Below, piece by piece: positions 8,762 through 17,766 of a stretch of 64,000 nt of DNA. Position 1 is the first letter of the stretch. Each line of letters opens with the position of its first letter. The notes below the pieces were generated by a model that did not search any database, had not been told where the DNA came from, and was given only the letters and a program-made list of their open reading frames with translations. A program made the translations under genes and the position numbers. Origin of the DNA: Alkaliphilus transvaalensis ATCC 700919 (GTDB lineage: Bacteria > Bacillota > Clostridia > Peptostreptococcales > Natronincolaceae); assembly GCF_000621485.1 (NCBI RefSeq), contig NZ_JHYF01000014.1:62001-126000 (forward strand), in the 5' to 3' direction.

Positions 8762-10240
8762 TTACGATATTTTTCTAATTACAAACATGCGTCCATTATT
8801 TGCTCTAAAGGTCTCTACTTCAATTCCCACAACCTTCAGTGCTGGATTAAGTCTTGTAAGCCTATTTTTTATACTCCTATTTGTAGGCCATTTTCTAGAG
8901 TGACTTACTCTGTGAGGGACAAAACGACTAAGACACTCTACTAGCTCTGTGGCAGTGCCAGTCCACTCGCCATTGTTTTCTGCCAATTCCAATATAGCCA
9001 TTGCCACTGGATCTGACTCTAAGCCCACTTCTATAGTTCGTTTACGGTTTTCCTCATAAACTAATTGAAAGCTATTAGGCTCCCAACCTAAAGTTGTTTC
9101 AGCCGCTGTTATCCATAGAACAAAGTCTGCCATCCTAGGTAACCTTTTTAATTTAACACCAGGTAAATTTCTTAAAGCACTACTAATCAAAGTATATAGA
9201 GCTCCTAAAATTCTAGGCTTAGCAGCTTCAAACTCTTTCCAAAAACTAGCTTCATCTCTTCTTAGTTCTTCAGGAATTGATTTAAGATAAATTACTATCG
9301 TACGATCTAATAAATCCTGTCTTGTTGCAATATCGTCTATACCGTTAAGTATAGCTGGTCTCATTACGTAGAAAAGTTTTTCCTCATCGTTGGTAAACAA
9401 TGACCTAGTAGCAAAACCACCACCTGTTGATAATCTACATAAAGCATCTGAAACCCAATGATACAACCCTGATAAATTGTCTAACGCTAAAACCCAAGTA
9501 TTATATGCCCTAATTATTAGGTCTTGCTCATTTTTAGGTGCTGTACAAAGAGGTACTGAGGAAGGATCAATTAAAGAACGCAATATTTTGGTGGTGGTAC
9601 TTTTTGCACTACCTTGTTCTCCTTGTATTATTAATAGAGGAAAAGGTCCATTAGATCTTAATGCAGATAATAACCATGCAACTATTGATCGCCAGACTCT
9701 TTCATTAGCACAGTTAATAAACTGTCTTAACTCTTCTATATTCCCTCCTGATGTTGGATTTGGCAAAGCCGCCATACCACCTGTTCTTTTAAAACACACA
9801 GGGTAATTTGAAGTCACTCTCCATCCTCTCGTAGTAATTTCCACCGCCCTCCACGTATCATCTCCTAAGTCAATATAAATGGCATTTTCTGTGCTAGCTA
9901 CCCGAACAAATACTCTTTTTACCGTTCCTTCAAACATTGCTTTTGACTCAAGGTAACCTATTGTGTCTAAAATTGATTGTTTGTTAGGAGGTTTCGTATG
10001 TATTTCATAATATTTTATTATCAACCAATTTTTAAAGCTCTTTGATAAAACATTATAGACTTCATAGTGATCTTTTACTGGTATTCGTGCATACACTTCT
10101 TTATCTGGTGTTTGAAATAATTCAACTTTAGATGCTAACTCAATTAATATTTCAGTTTGTGTCTTTTTCAGCTCTCTTTCCTCTTCCTCATGTTTTTCAA
10201 GCCTTATTATATTTTCTGGAACACTAGCTATGTCCTTCAT
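8762..10240 (-). CDS. SF3-like replicative helicase/ATPase
   Basis: This 492-residue protein has a P-loop ATPase core near residues 200-345. Walker A is GEQGSAKSTTTK, the Walker B-like acidic strand is TWVLALDNLSG, and FATRSLFTNDEE and ILNGIDDIATRQDLLDRTI resemble the sensor segments of phage and plasmid helicases fed by primases. The N-terminal 150 residues look like a primase-linked accessory domain and the C-terminus (SRKWPTNRSIKNRLTRL) like a winged helix. Its ATG overlaps the primase stop (ATGA), so it is coupled to the primase-polymerase. It probably unwinds the element's origin. Confidence 0.8.
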   Translation of the reverse strand: MKDIASVPENIIRLEKHEEEERELKKTQTEILIELASKVELFQTPDKEVYARIPVKDHYEVYNVLSKSFKNWLIIKYYEIHTKPPNKQSILDTIGYLESKAMFEGTVKRVFVRVASTENAIYIDLGDDTWRAVEITTRGWRVTSNYPVCFKRTGGMAALPNPTSGGNIEELRQFINCANERVWRSIVAWLLSALRSNGPFPLLIIQGEQGSAKSTTTKILRSLIDPSSVPLCTAPKNEQDLIIRAYNTWVLALDNLSGLYHWVSDALCRLSTGGGFATRSLFTNDEEKLFYVMRPAILNGIDDIATRQDLLDRTIVIYLKSIPEELRRDEASFWKEFEAAKPRILGALYTLISSALRNLPGVKLKRLPRMADFVLWITAAETTLGWEPNSFQLVYEENRKRTIEVGLESDPVAMAILELAENNGEWTGTATELVECLSRFVPHRVSHSRKWPTNRSIKNRLTRLNPALKVVGIEVETFRANNGRMFVIRKIS

Positions 10241-11076
10241 TTTTTGCCTACCTTTGCCCTTTTTTCTAGTTCACGACCAGCAATTGAGTCGACTACCCTT
10301 TTTAATTCATCATTAGGAAGAGGTGGTTCATTACAGATTTGATTCCAACAATATATCAATTGGTAGGTAATAACTGGGTCAATCCTATGTGCTAAAAGGT
10401 GCCCTGTAAGAGAGGTGACAGCCATATTCCGCTCTCCTTCTTTAACTCCGTATAATACTAAATCCCTCCATTTTTGAGTATCTCTTTTAGATTTATGTTT
10501 GGATCTATTTAGAATTCTAAATAGCCATTTTGGTAAATCGGCAATGTCTGTGTTATCTGGATGAGAGGATAACTCCCACTGGTAAAAATCCCCGCTAACA
10601 TGTAGACTTGGTGGTGCAACTATATATCCCCCATCACCCCTAATGTCTATGCCAGGTAATATATTTACTGTGGATTTAATGCTATCCCCTCTACATTTAA
10701 ATAAAATATGTCTCCCACCTCCTCCTGTCAATGATTCGACTGTATCTGGTAATCTCTCATTGGTATAAATCAATTCTTCTAAAGAATCATCTCCACCATG
10801 TCTTGGATCGATGTCGATTGCAATAAGTCCAGATACATCACCAGTTACAATTCCGATGTTTGCATCTGGCCAATCTTTCCACCACTTTCTAATCAAATAT
10901 TCGTTAGTCGTTGCATCCTTTAACCCATTTTGGGTCCTGGGGTGTTTTCCTTTACTCTTGCAATTCCACTTCATTGTACATGAACACCCTTCTTTAGTAG
11001 GGGTGTGCAGTGGCACAACTGACCAGCCCTTGTTAGCATAATCCAAGGCACTCCACACATTATTCCTCTTTCTCAT
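10237..11076 (-). CDS. Bifunctional primase-polymerase (Prim-Pol)
   Basis: The 279-residue protein carries the archaeo-eukaryotic-type Prim-Pol fold at about residues 8-185. Landmarks are ALDYANKGWSVVPLH, GKHPRTQNGLKDAT, NIGIVTGDVSGLIAIDIDPR (the metal-binding DxD), SLTGGGGRHILFK and DIRGDGGYIVAPPSLH. A primase C-terminal helical domain follows near 200-270. It would make primers, or copy DNA, for the element together with the overlapping helicase gene. It overlaps the upstream small gene by 17 bp. AGGGGAGATAGAA precedes the ATG. Confidence 0.92.
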   Translation of the reverse strand: MRKRNNVWSALDYANKGWSVVPLHTPTKEGCSCTMKWNCKSKGKHPRTQNGLKDATTNEYLIRKWWKDWPDANIGIVTGDVSGLIAIDIDPRHGGDDSLEELIYTNERLPDTVESLTGGGGRHILFKCRGDSIKSTVNILPGIDIRGDGGYIVAPPSLHVSGDFYQWELSSHPDNTDIADLPKWLFRILNRSKHKSKRDTQKWRDLVLYGVKEGERNMAVTSLTGHLLAHRIDPVITYQLIYCWNQICNEPPLPNDELKRVVDSIAGRELEKRAKVGKK

Positions 11077-11377
11077 TTCTATCTCCCCTTTGTTTTTCTT
11101 GGTTCCCTTTGACTAATTTTAATTCTCCTTTTAATTCTTCATCAGGCAATATGAGTTGGAAGATTCTTATTAGTTTCTCTGCCTCTGCTTGACGCATAGC
11201 TGCTATACCTGCATCAATGTCTTCCCAGAAAATGGCTTCATCTATTGCTTTTTTTATCAAATCGTCCCGTAATACTCTTAGCACACTTACCTCTGCTGTT
11301 TTTCCAATTGCAATAGATTCAGCATTTTCATCAATACCAAAAGGCCTGTATGTTAAAACTGCTTCTACTATATGCAT
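11060..11377 (-). CDS. Small protein of the replication operon, unknown function
   Basis: I start at MHIVEAVLTY because GGGGTG lies six bases before that ATG; a TTG six codons upstream is possible. The 105-residue product is acidic and helical (DEAIFWEDIDAGIAAMRQAE), with a charged tail (EKQRGDRNEKEE). I recognise no domain. Overlap with the primase gene makes it the first gene of a three-gene replication operon. Confidence 0.55.
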   Translation of the reverse strand: MHIVEAVLTYRPFGIDENAESIAIGKTAEVSVLRVLRDDLIKKAIDEAIFWEDIDAGIAAMRQAEAEKLIRIFQLILPDEELKGELKLVKGNQEKQRGDRNEKEE

Positions 11378-11399
11378 CTTTTTCACCCCTTTCAAAAGG

Positions 11400-11427
11400 A
11401 AAAACCGCTCTAATTAGAACGGTTTTT
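11400..11427 (-). terminator. Terminator upstream of the replication operon
   Basis: AAAAACCG (11400-11407) pairs with CGGTTTTT (11420-11427), with a palindromic TCTAATTAGA between. It would end transcription of the 11,462-12,250 gene. Confidence 0.75.
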
Positions 11428-11461
11428 ATCCCTCTATATATAAGGGTGCTATTTTTCAAAT

Positions 11462-12250
11462 TTACTTAACGTTTTTCAAAAAATTTTTAAACTTTTTTCT
11501 TTTAACCTTTTGCTGTAAAGATATCCAAGCTGACCAATCTCTGCCTAATTCCTCTATTGCTTCTGCAGGTGTATACCCTTCATCTACAATTAAGTCTATC
11601 ACCATATTTTCTTTATCTGATGCATATTCTCGTAACATTCGGATCTTCTCTTCATATTCTTCTCTTTCTACTACTATACTAATAGGGTCCCTACATTCTG
11701 CATAATCAGTCCCCGTCATATGTCCTTCCAGAGGTATAACTTTTGGCAAATTGCCCCAAATTCTATCTTCTTGTTGCCGTTTTATATAAATTCTTTTTGT
11801 TTCTTTAATTACTGATGTTTTTACATACGCAACAACATTGTGAGGATTTAATATTATCCATCTATCCTTTAATATTACTTCTTTCCACATGGCCTGTAGC
11901 AGTTCAGTTTCACTATAATTATTTGGATAAATTTTAATCTTTAAAAAACGTTTTATAAATAGCATAACTGCTTCTTTATTTTTATCTACCACCATACAAA
12001 CTGCTGCTGTAAAAATTATAAAGTAATTAATCCCTCTAACCTCTGTTTTGATTTGTTTTACTAATTGTACAATTGGACTTTTCCCCATCTGTACAATATT
12101 ATTTTCTATACCATTTATATTTCTTACAATTGTATGTGTGTTTGCTAAGACCTTACCATATTGCTTATTCAAGTTTCCCTCCATTGCCCTAGCTTCTTCT
12201 CGGAGCCTTTCAAAACCTCTAATTACAGTTAAATCAACAGATAAAACCAT
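11462..12250 (-). CDS. Possible sigma-70-like or phage regulatory protein
   Basis: I start at MVLSVDLTVI because GGGGGAG stands just before that ATG; the longer frame upstream has no good site. The 262-residue product has a moderately hydrophobic segment (INYFIIFTAAVCMVV) near residue 90. Its C-terminal half looks like sigma regions 2 and 4: NPHNVVAYVKTSVIKETKRIY, then DPISIVVEREEYEEKIRMLR and the helix-turn-helix-like EGYTPAEAIEELGRDWSAW. Phages and integrative elements often carry such proteins to switch late genes. This is a weak structural inference. Confidence 0.4.
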   Translation of the reverse strand: MVLSVDLTVIRGFERLREEARAMEGNLNKQYGKVLANTHTIVRNINGIENNIVQMGKSPIVQLVKQIKTEVRGINYFIIFTAAVCMVVDKNKEAVMLFIKRFLKIKIYPNNYSETELLQAMWKEVILKDRWIILNPHNVVAYVKTSVIKETKRIYIKRQQEDRIWGNLPKVIPLEGHMTGTDYAECRDPISIVVEREEYEEKIRMLREYASDKENMVIDLIVDEGYTPAEAIEELGRDWSAWISLQQKVKRKKFKNFLKNVK

Positions 12251-12439
12251 TTGATTCTCCCCCTTTTTTCTTTTGTGGTTAAAGATTTCAGCATATTTTG
12301 TTAATATCATCATAGTGTTTGTATGCAGAATATATACCAACAAATATCTAGAAAAATAGAATTTCATAGTAGATTTTATTAAAATAGTAAATCTAACCTC
12401 GTAATTTTACTAGCTTATATATGAAAAGTAATTTTAAAA

Positions 12440-12796
12440 TTAAATTACCCAGTTCCCAGTAAATCTTCGTTCTAACCTCCATACAGCCGCCCTATAATCA
12501 TTCTTAGCCGCATTATATATAACCTGTACATCTTTTACTTCAGCTACTGCCAATGCATGTTCTACCTGTTGTGCGAACTCAACATAAATTTGTTCTCTTT
12601 CTCTTATTTCCCGCACATTATCTACCTCTAAGCGTTCTAATTCAGCTTTCCCTCTGTTAATCCACCTTCTTACTGTAGAAACATCTAATCCAGCAAAAGC
12701 AGCAGCAGTTTCTAAGTAGTTTCCTAGCTTTATCATCTTTACTATGTGTTCTTGTACCCGTTTATTTAGTTTAGTTGGTCTTCCTCTACCCCTCAT
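12440..12796 (-). CDS. Small terminase subunit-like HTH protein
   Basis: The 118 residues open with RGRGRPTKLNKRVQEHI and a helix-turn-helix (NYLETAAAFAGLDVSTVRRW). A helical middle and the ending YRAAVWRLERRFTGNWVI follow. This layout (GRPTK, HTH, then xAWxLERRFPExW) is characteristic of small terminase-like proteins in Firmicutes phages and satellites, where they recognise DNA for packaging. No large terminase gene is present. AGGAGGAGG lies upstream of the ATG. In a satellite it could redirect a helper phage's packaging. Confidence 0.6.
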   Translation of the reverse strand: MRGRGRPTKLNKRVQEHIVKMIKLGNYLETAAAFAGLDVSTVRRWINRGKAELERLEVDNVREIREREQIYVEFAQQVEHALAVAEVKDVQVIYNAAKNDYRAAVWRLERRFTGNWVI

Positions 12797-12863
12797 TTAC
12801 TTACCTCCTCCTACAGTGCAAAATTACATAAAGCCATAGCTCTCTTGTTGTAAATATCAGCAT

Positions 12864-12965
12864 TTACTGCCTATAGTCATATATTTCTTTTTCTTCTTTA
12901 TCATAGGTTATATGACAATTGATATAGCATAATGTTCTATTTTCCTTTAACCATAATTCTTTCTA
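12864..12965 (-). pseudogene. C-terminal remnant of an HNH-type protein
   Basis: A frame overlapping the end of the HNH gene reads KELWLKENRTLC, then CHITYDKEEKEIYDYRQ and a stop. The C-x4-C-H pattern resembles the end of a phage HNH nuclease, but no start codon exists. It is probably decayed. Confidence 0.25.
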
Positions 12966-13599
12966 TAAGTTTTTTCATGTTTTTTGCGCCATCCCACTCA
13001 TTATATTTAGTAGCATTGCATTTCCCGCAAATTGGTCGAATGTTCGCTATTAAATTTAATCCTCCTTTACTTAATGGTTTTATATGATCTATTTCATTAA
13101 CTGGTTCTCTACATATGTAGCAAATTCCGCCATGGTAATTCCATTTATTAATTAATTGGTCCCTAGTGAACTCTCCACGGTTTTCATAGCGAAAGTTCTT
13201 TATATTTGTTTTTGCTTTACTTACTTTTCTTTCAAAGAAAAGTATATCTCTCCTTTTTTCTCTTCTAAATTTATCTAATTTGTTACTACATTTTTTACAG
13301 TATCGACTTATTCCATCTCTTACATCATTGTCTTTACCAAACTGTTGTAAATCTTTCCATTGTAGACAATGAGAGCACTTTCTTGTATTTTTCTTTACCC
13401 TCTCTTTAAATCGATTGTGTCCATTAATATATTTTTGTGGTTTCCCTTTTATCCATCCTTTTGCTTTGCTTGTGTATTGTGCTATATAAGTATATTCTTC
13501 ACACCCACATCCACACAGTTGATTACTTTTAAATTCTCTTTGATTTAGTGGCCCTATAATGCTCCTTTTTTCAATCTTTACACCACCAATCATGTCCAT
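12937..13599 (-). CDS. HNH endonuclease with zinc fingers
   Basis: The 220-residue protein has Cys-rich segments at about residues 29-33 (CGCGC) and a CxxC pair (CSHCLQW) with a later CKKC. An HNH core near residues 160-200 follows: CYICREPVNEIDHIKPLSKGG, NIRPICGKCNATKYNEW. Phage HNH proteins of this type nick DNA and often sit beside terminase genes, as here. The N-terminus looks incomplete: a separate 33-codon ORF (13,571-13,672) in another frame supplies what seems to be its first zinc finger, so this gene may be frameshifted. Confidence 0.75.
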   Translation of the reverse strand: MDMIGGVKIEKRSIIGPLNQREFKSNQLCGCGCEEYTYIAQYTSKAKGWIKGKPQKYINGHNRFKERVKKNTRKCSHCLQWKDLQQFGKDNDVRDGISRYCKKCSNKLDKFRREKRRDILFFERKVSKAKTNIKNFRYENRGEFTRDQLINKWNYHGGICYICREPVNEIDHIKPLSKGGLNLIANIRPICGKCNATKYNEWDGAKNMKKLIERIMVKGK

Positions 13600-13672
13600 C
13601 TTTACTTTCTTTTCTCTTATGAAAATCTTTTAATAACTTAATTACTCCACATTTAGTGCATGTCTTATACAT
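13571..13672 (-). CDS. 33-aa zinc-finger ORF, likely the detached start of the HNH gene
   Basis: GGGAGGTG precedes ATG at 13,672. The product is MYKTCTKCGVIKLLKDF, then WWCKD and TGA. It contains CxxC and the first Cys of a second pair. A 2-base gain at TGTAAAGATTG would restore CKDC and join it to the HNH frame. It is either a small coupled protein or the result of a 2-bp deletion. Confidence 0.45.
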   Translation of the reverse strand: MYKTCTKCGVIKLLKDFHKRKESKDGHDWWCKD

Positions 13673-13852
13673 TTCAATCACCTCCCACTACAGTGTAAAG
13701 GTACGCTTTCAATATATCCATTCCATCTTATGGACCTTCATAACTAAGAATTAATCAGTTATCATTCCACCTTCAGAGTTTTTACCATTCCATTTTTCTA
13801 TGAAATTTTATACCTTTTATTAATATATACACTAATTCATATCCAGAATTTC

Positions 13853-13883
13853 ATAAAAAAAGAACCGTACCGATATGGTAGGT
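13853..13883 (-). terminator. Terminator of the McrB/McrC-like operon
   Basis: On the minus strand ACC-TACC pairs with GGTA-C-GGT (one bulge), followed by TTCTTTTTTT. It lies downstream of the 14,081-17,631 gene pair. Confidence 0.55.
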
Positions 13884-13962
13884 CCTATAATCAAAATTTA
13901 GTATTTATTTTTTATTTTTCGTTCCTTACCTCAAGTAGTTCTTTGTAGGCTTGTTATAAAAA

Positions 13963-14080
13963 CTACGCATCGCTTGTTCCCTCTTCATCAAATAATTTTT
14001 TACCTATTAATATTAAAATTCGTACTAATGTCTCAACTAATGTTTCCAATATATCAATTACGCCGATTGTATTAATGAAT
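13963..14080 (-). pseudogene. Possible decayed small ORF after the McrC-like gene
   Basis: An open frame reads RFINTIGVIDILETLVETL, then RILILIGKKLFDEEGTSDA and TAG. It is a plausible amphipathic small protein, but no ATG, GTG or well-placed TTG with a ribosome site is visible. The remaining 13,673-13,852 holds nothing I recognise. Confidence 0.2.
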
Positions 14081-15898
14081 CTATTTATACTCTTCTTTTT
14101 CCTCAGCAACTCTATCTAATGCTATTTCTATAACTTTTGAGCTTTTACAAGAAGATGGTATGCTCTTTTTATTACTTTTCAGCATTGATACCAATACCTT
14201 TGTAAGGTTTAATAAATTTTCATTACTGCCTGCGTTTAATGGAAATGCTCCAACTCCATTATATGCATTATAACAAATAGATTCCTCACACCCAACGCAC
14301 TGTCTTTTTTCATTATATACCTCTGGAATGTCTCCAGGATATAAAACAAATGCACCTACAACATCTCTAATTGCATCCTTATAAGCATGCATTTTGGTTA
14401 TATCATCAACATTATAGCCAATTTCAGTTTCTTGATTATTTGGCTTATAGCTTGTAACTCTAAATTTGGCATCAAGTATATAGATTTTTTCTAAATTATT
14501 ATTATCATCAAATATTTCTATAGTAATATCTGGATCATAAGGTTTTGAATATGATAATGGATTTGCATAATTCTTATTATAAAATAGTTTAATTCTAGGC
14601 AATATCTTTCTTACATCTTCTAATTCAAAATAATTAGCATTTGTTTTTTTAACTAAGCTCTTATTAAACTCATTTTGATAAACTTTATAAGATAAATTGC
14701 TTATATTAACTTTATATATATTACAAATTATCTCAGCTACCATAAAAAAGCAGTAATACTCGTATAACAAATCTAAGCTCTTATTTTCAATAATATCAGA
14801 TAAATCATCATTAATGTCACTTATTTGAGGCATGGACTTTATTGTTACAAAATAATTATAAAATTGCCTATATCCTTCTCTTCTTTGTAAAACTGTAGAA
14901 CTAGAAGGTATATATGACAGGTCTCCTACATTCCTGAGAAAAGTAGTATTAATTAAGATTTCTAACTCCTTTTTATATAACAGAGATTTTTCAATAATAT
15001 CATAATTTATCATTACATCTTTTCTACTGATAAATATATTGGAAAAATAATCAACTATTTCGATAATATATTTAAGAAAAAATTTAAGGAATCTATTCTC
15101 ATTAGTATCAAAAGTATCTTCCGTTTCGACTTGCAATATTTTTTTAGGAAGGTAGCTCTTTCCATCATTACTTAATTTATCAGTTAGTTTATTTTTAACT
15201 CCTTGTACTTCCATCAATTCATCTAAATTAGAAAAAATATCAACCATAACATCTTCATCTACATATGATAACGCATTAACATCCTCATGAAAATAGTTAT
15301 CATAGTCATTTCTATGGGGGTTGTTTTTAATTAAGTTAAACAAGGTAAATAAGTTTATATTTCTTTGTTTAGTATCAAGCCAATGCATTATCAATATATA
15401 AACGTGGTATTCTATATCTGTATGTATCCTTTTATCTCTTTCTATGTTTCCATAAGTAGTCTGATTAAAATCGAACGATAAATTCAATATATAACTATTA
15501 ATTGTATTGAGCATTTTTTGAAATGTTTCTTCATCTATTTTATTTGAAATAATGAAAACTGTCAGACTTTTAAAAAATGAAAGGCCCGTACAATTTTTAA
15601 ATGTCAATGTTCCAAAATTATCATTACCATACATCCCTCTTTTAATGAAATCCTTCTCACTGAAAGTATTATCCTTACTTAAAGGTTCAACTTTATATGA
15701 AACCCATTCATTTAGATATACTATGTTTGACGTATTTTTTGAAGAACTAATCAACATACTGTCTTTACAACATTCATCATGAATTAAATATTTTTCTTTA
15801 GAGTTTTTAAATTTGGTAAGTAATTCATTTGATATGCCATTTACATACAAAAGAATATCCTTCTCCTTTATTGCTAGCAGTTTTATATATCCCATCAT
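14081..15898 (-). CDS. McrC-like restriction subunit (DUF2357 plus PD-(D/E)XK nuclease)
   Basis: The 605-residue protein pairs a long helical N-terminal region with a nuclease domain near residues 425-560. Key residues are DPDITIEIFDD and YILDAKFRV (the D...DxK core), followed by ITKMHAYKDAIRDVVGAFVLYPG, as in DUF2357/DUF524 nucleases. These are effectors for McrB-type AAA+ motors. Nine bases separate it from the AAA+ gene, so both are one operon. GGTGG precedes the MMGY start. With the two divergent methyltransferases it resembles LlaJI-type restriction. Confidence 0.78.
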   Translation of the reverse strand: MMGYIKLLAIKEKDILLYVNGISNELLTKFKNSKEKYLIHDECCKDSMLISSSKNTSNIVYLNEWVSYKVEPLSKDNTFSEKDFIKRGMYGNDNFGTLTFKNCTGLSFFKSLTVFIISNKIDEETFQKMLNTINSYILNLSFDFNQTTYGNIERDKRIHTDIEYHVYILIMHWLDTKQRNINLFTLFNLIKNNPHRNDYDNYFHEDVNALSYVDEDVMVDIFSNLDELMEVQGVKNKLTDKLSNDGKSYLPKKILQVETEDTFDTNENRFLKFFLKYIIEIVDYFSNIFISRKDVMINYDIIEKSLLYKKELEILINTTFLRNVGDLSYIPSSSTVLQRREGYRQFYNYFVTIKSMPQISDINDDLSDIIENKSLDLLYEYYCFFMVAEIICNIYKVNISNLSYKVYQNEFNKSLVKKTNANYFELEDVRKILPRIKLFYNKNYANPLSYSKPYDPDITIEIFDDNNNLEKIYILDAKFRVTSYKPNNQETEIGYNVDDITKMHAYKDAIRDVVGAFVLYPGDIPEVYNEKRQCVGCEESICYNAYNGVGAFPLNAGSNENLLNLTKVLVSMLKSNKKSIPSSCKSSKVIEIALDRVAEEKEEYK

Positions 15899-15906
15899 AT
15901 TTCCAC

Positions 15907-17631
15907 CTATTCTATGTAACTACTGAAACCATGCATTTCAAGATTCTTCATCATAGACAGTATTTTTTTTGCACTTCTAGGATATTTGTATTTATTTTTC
16001 AACACTTCTTTATTTAAGCTTATTCTTTTATGTCTTTCTTCTTCAGACACAAAGGCTAGTAGCTTTTCTATATCGGAGCTTGTATAGTTTAACTTGTTTT
16101 TGTAATCACTTGGGATTTCATTCATACATACTAAAAGTATATTGAATAAAGGATTCCATAGTTTTTCATATGAGCCATGAAATTTGGGTAATATCTTTTG
16201 AAGTATTTGTAAGTCAACAGCAATTTGCAATTTATCCTCAAATGAAGTAAATTTGTTGACATTGCAAATAAACAAACTTATTTCATTCATGGTCCTATAT
16301 CCAAAATGCATATTATACCCTCTTAAAATATCAAATATTGTGAGGATATCTTTAAATCCATCCGCATATATGTTCATAAAGCGCTTGGCATGTTCAGCAT
16401 TTGGTATATCTATTGTAAATTCTTGAAGCTCCATCTCATCATCAAAATAAAATTTTTCATCCCATATATTATTAGAGTTTTCCCTTAAAATTTCTTCAAA
16501 GTCCCCGGTTAAATCTAAAAGATTTTCAAAGTCAACATCATTAAATTCAATTACATTAGCTCTATCTAATACTTTAGGGCTAAACATATATGTTGTCTCA
16601 TCAATATTTACAGTTCCTATAGTAAAAAGATTTAGAGGTATTGGCATTTTAGGTGGTACTAAATATGTATCTAAACTATTATTATATAACTTATCACATT
16701 TATATTTCTCTTCATTATTGTAAGAACATTCAGTTATAGGACAACCTAAATCACTGCACACTCCGATGCACATATCATTGTTATGCAATGTTATTAAATC
16801 TTGATAAATTTCAATTGATTCACCATTTATCAATTCAGTATAGGTTTTCTCTAAGCGATCAATAATAGCTCTATCAGATGAATTAAGGCTACTTTTATCT
16901 TTTAGCCTATAATTGCGCCCTTCGCCATTTGGAGATTCAAATACTCTATTAGCTAATCTATTCTCACCCTGATTTAGTTCAGTTCTAAATTGAGGCGTCC
17001 AATTTTCGTTACTTACGTTACTAAATTGCTCCCTCCATAACTTTGAAAAATTATGCTCTCTATAATCTGCCACTGGGAGATATCTATTTGTATTAAAATC
17101 TATAGCAGCTAAAATAATAGCTTCAGATAAAGATGCTCCTTGTTTAAAGTTAAAGTTTTCTTTCAAATTATTATAGTTATTGATATTCGTAGTAGTATTT
17201 TTTACTTTCAATTGTCTACTCTCTATCAAACTAAGATAATCAGCAAAATAATGCTCAGTCTTCGCTAAATTCATTTCATCTAATACTAGGAAATATGGAT
17301 TTTCTGGGTCATTTAATGCCCTAATCATTAATTTGATTAAAGGGGTAACATAGTATGTATTATCTAGCAAATTATGGTACCCAAATAGCCCTTTACTATC
17401 TTTCCAGTTTGGTTTAACTGGGATTAATTCGATTTTTGACTTATCGCCTTTCGAGATAATGTCTGCGAACACTTGGGATAGCTTTGATTTACCAGATCCT
17501 GATATTCCTGTCAAAATTAAAAAAGGTTTAGTTTTTAAGCAATTAAAATAATTGAATATTAATTCATTATTAAAAAAGAAATTTCTTGATTTGATTTCAT
17601 TAGTTATATTTTCTACCTTAATCGGTTCCAT
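15907..17631 (-). CDS. McrB-like AAA+ motor of a restriction system
   Basis: I start at MEPIKVENI because AAAGGAG lies 11 bases before that ATG. The 574-residue protein has Walker A GISGSGKSKLSQ near residue 45, PNWKDSKGLFGYHN, and the Walker B-like YFLVLDEMNLAKTEHYFADY near 115. The later FTIGTVNIDETTYMFSPKVLDRANV is the McrB-type NxD/sensor and arginine-finger region. A Cys-rich insert (CIGVCSDLGCPITEC) lies around residue 290. It would power DNA translocation for the downstream nuclease. Transcription starts opposite the methyltransferase operon. Confidence 0.82.
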   Translation of the reverse strand: MEPIKVENITNEIKSRNFFFNNELIFNYFNCLKTKPFLILTGISGSGKSKLSQVFADIISKGDKSKIELIPVKPNWKDSKGLFGYHNLLDNTYYVTPLIKLMIRALNDPENPYFLVLDEMNLAKTEHYFADYLSLIESRQLKVKNTTTNINNYNNLKENFNFKQGASLSEAIILAAIDFNTNRYLPVADYREHNFSKLWREQFSNVSNENWTPQFRTELNQGENRLANRVFESPNGEGRNYRLKDKSSLNSSDRAIIDRLEKTYTELINGESIEIYQDLITLHNNDMCIGVCSDLGCPITECSYNNEEKYKCDKLYNNSLDTYLVPPKMPIPLNLFTIGTVNIDETTYMFSPKVLDRANVIEFNDVDFENLLDLTGDFEEILRENSNNIWDEKFYFDDEMELQEFTIDIPNAEHAKRFMNIYADGFKDILTIFDILRGYNMHFGYRTMNEISLFICNVNKFTSFEDKLQIAVDLQILQKILPKFHGSYEKLWNPLFNILLVCMNEIPSDYKNKLNYTSSDIEKLLAFVSEEERHKRISLNKEVLKNKYKYPRSAKKILSMMKNLEMHGFSSYIE

Positions 17632-17654
17632 CTGTAGCAGCTCCTTTCTCAATA

Positions 17655-17683
17655 AATATACCACAATCCGAACCTTCTCACAA
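17655..17683 (-). promoter_or_regulatory. Promoter of the McrB/McrC-like operon
   Basis: The minus strand has TTGTGA, a 17-base spacer and TATATT, about 24 bases upstream of the AAA+ gene's start. Confidence 0.45.
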
Positions 17684-17700
17684 TGTTGTCAATTATTTTA

Positions 17701-17728
17701 TTGATTATTTTGTTGAAGTGTGTTAAAA
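17701..17728 (+). promoter_or_regulatory. Promoter of the methyltransferase operon
   Basis: TTGATT, a 16-base spacer and TTAAAA lie about 40 bases before the methyltransferase ATG. It is back-to-back with the restriction promoter, so one regulator could act on both. Confidence 0.45.
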
Positions 17729-17766
17729 TTTCATTTGTTACTAAGATAGACTTGGAGGACTTTGTG

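Noticed and set aside
12440-12796. Transposase of an insertion sequence
   Set aside because: The GRPTK plus HTH start could suggest one, but there is no DDE region, no terminal inverted repeats and the ending fits small terminases better.
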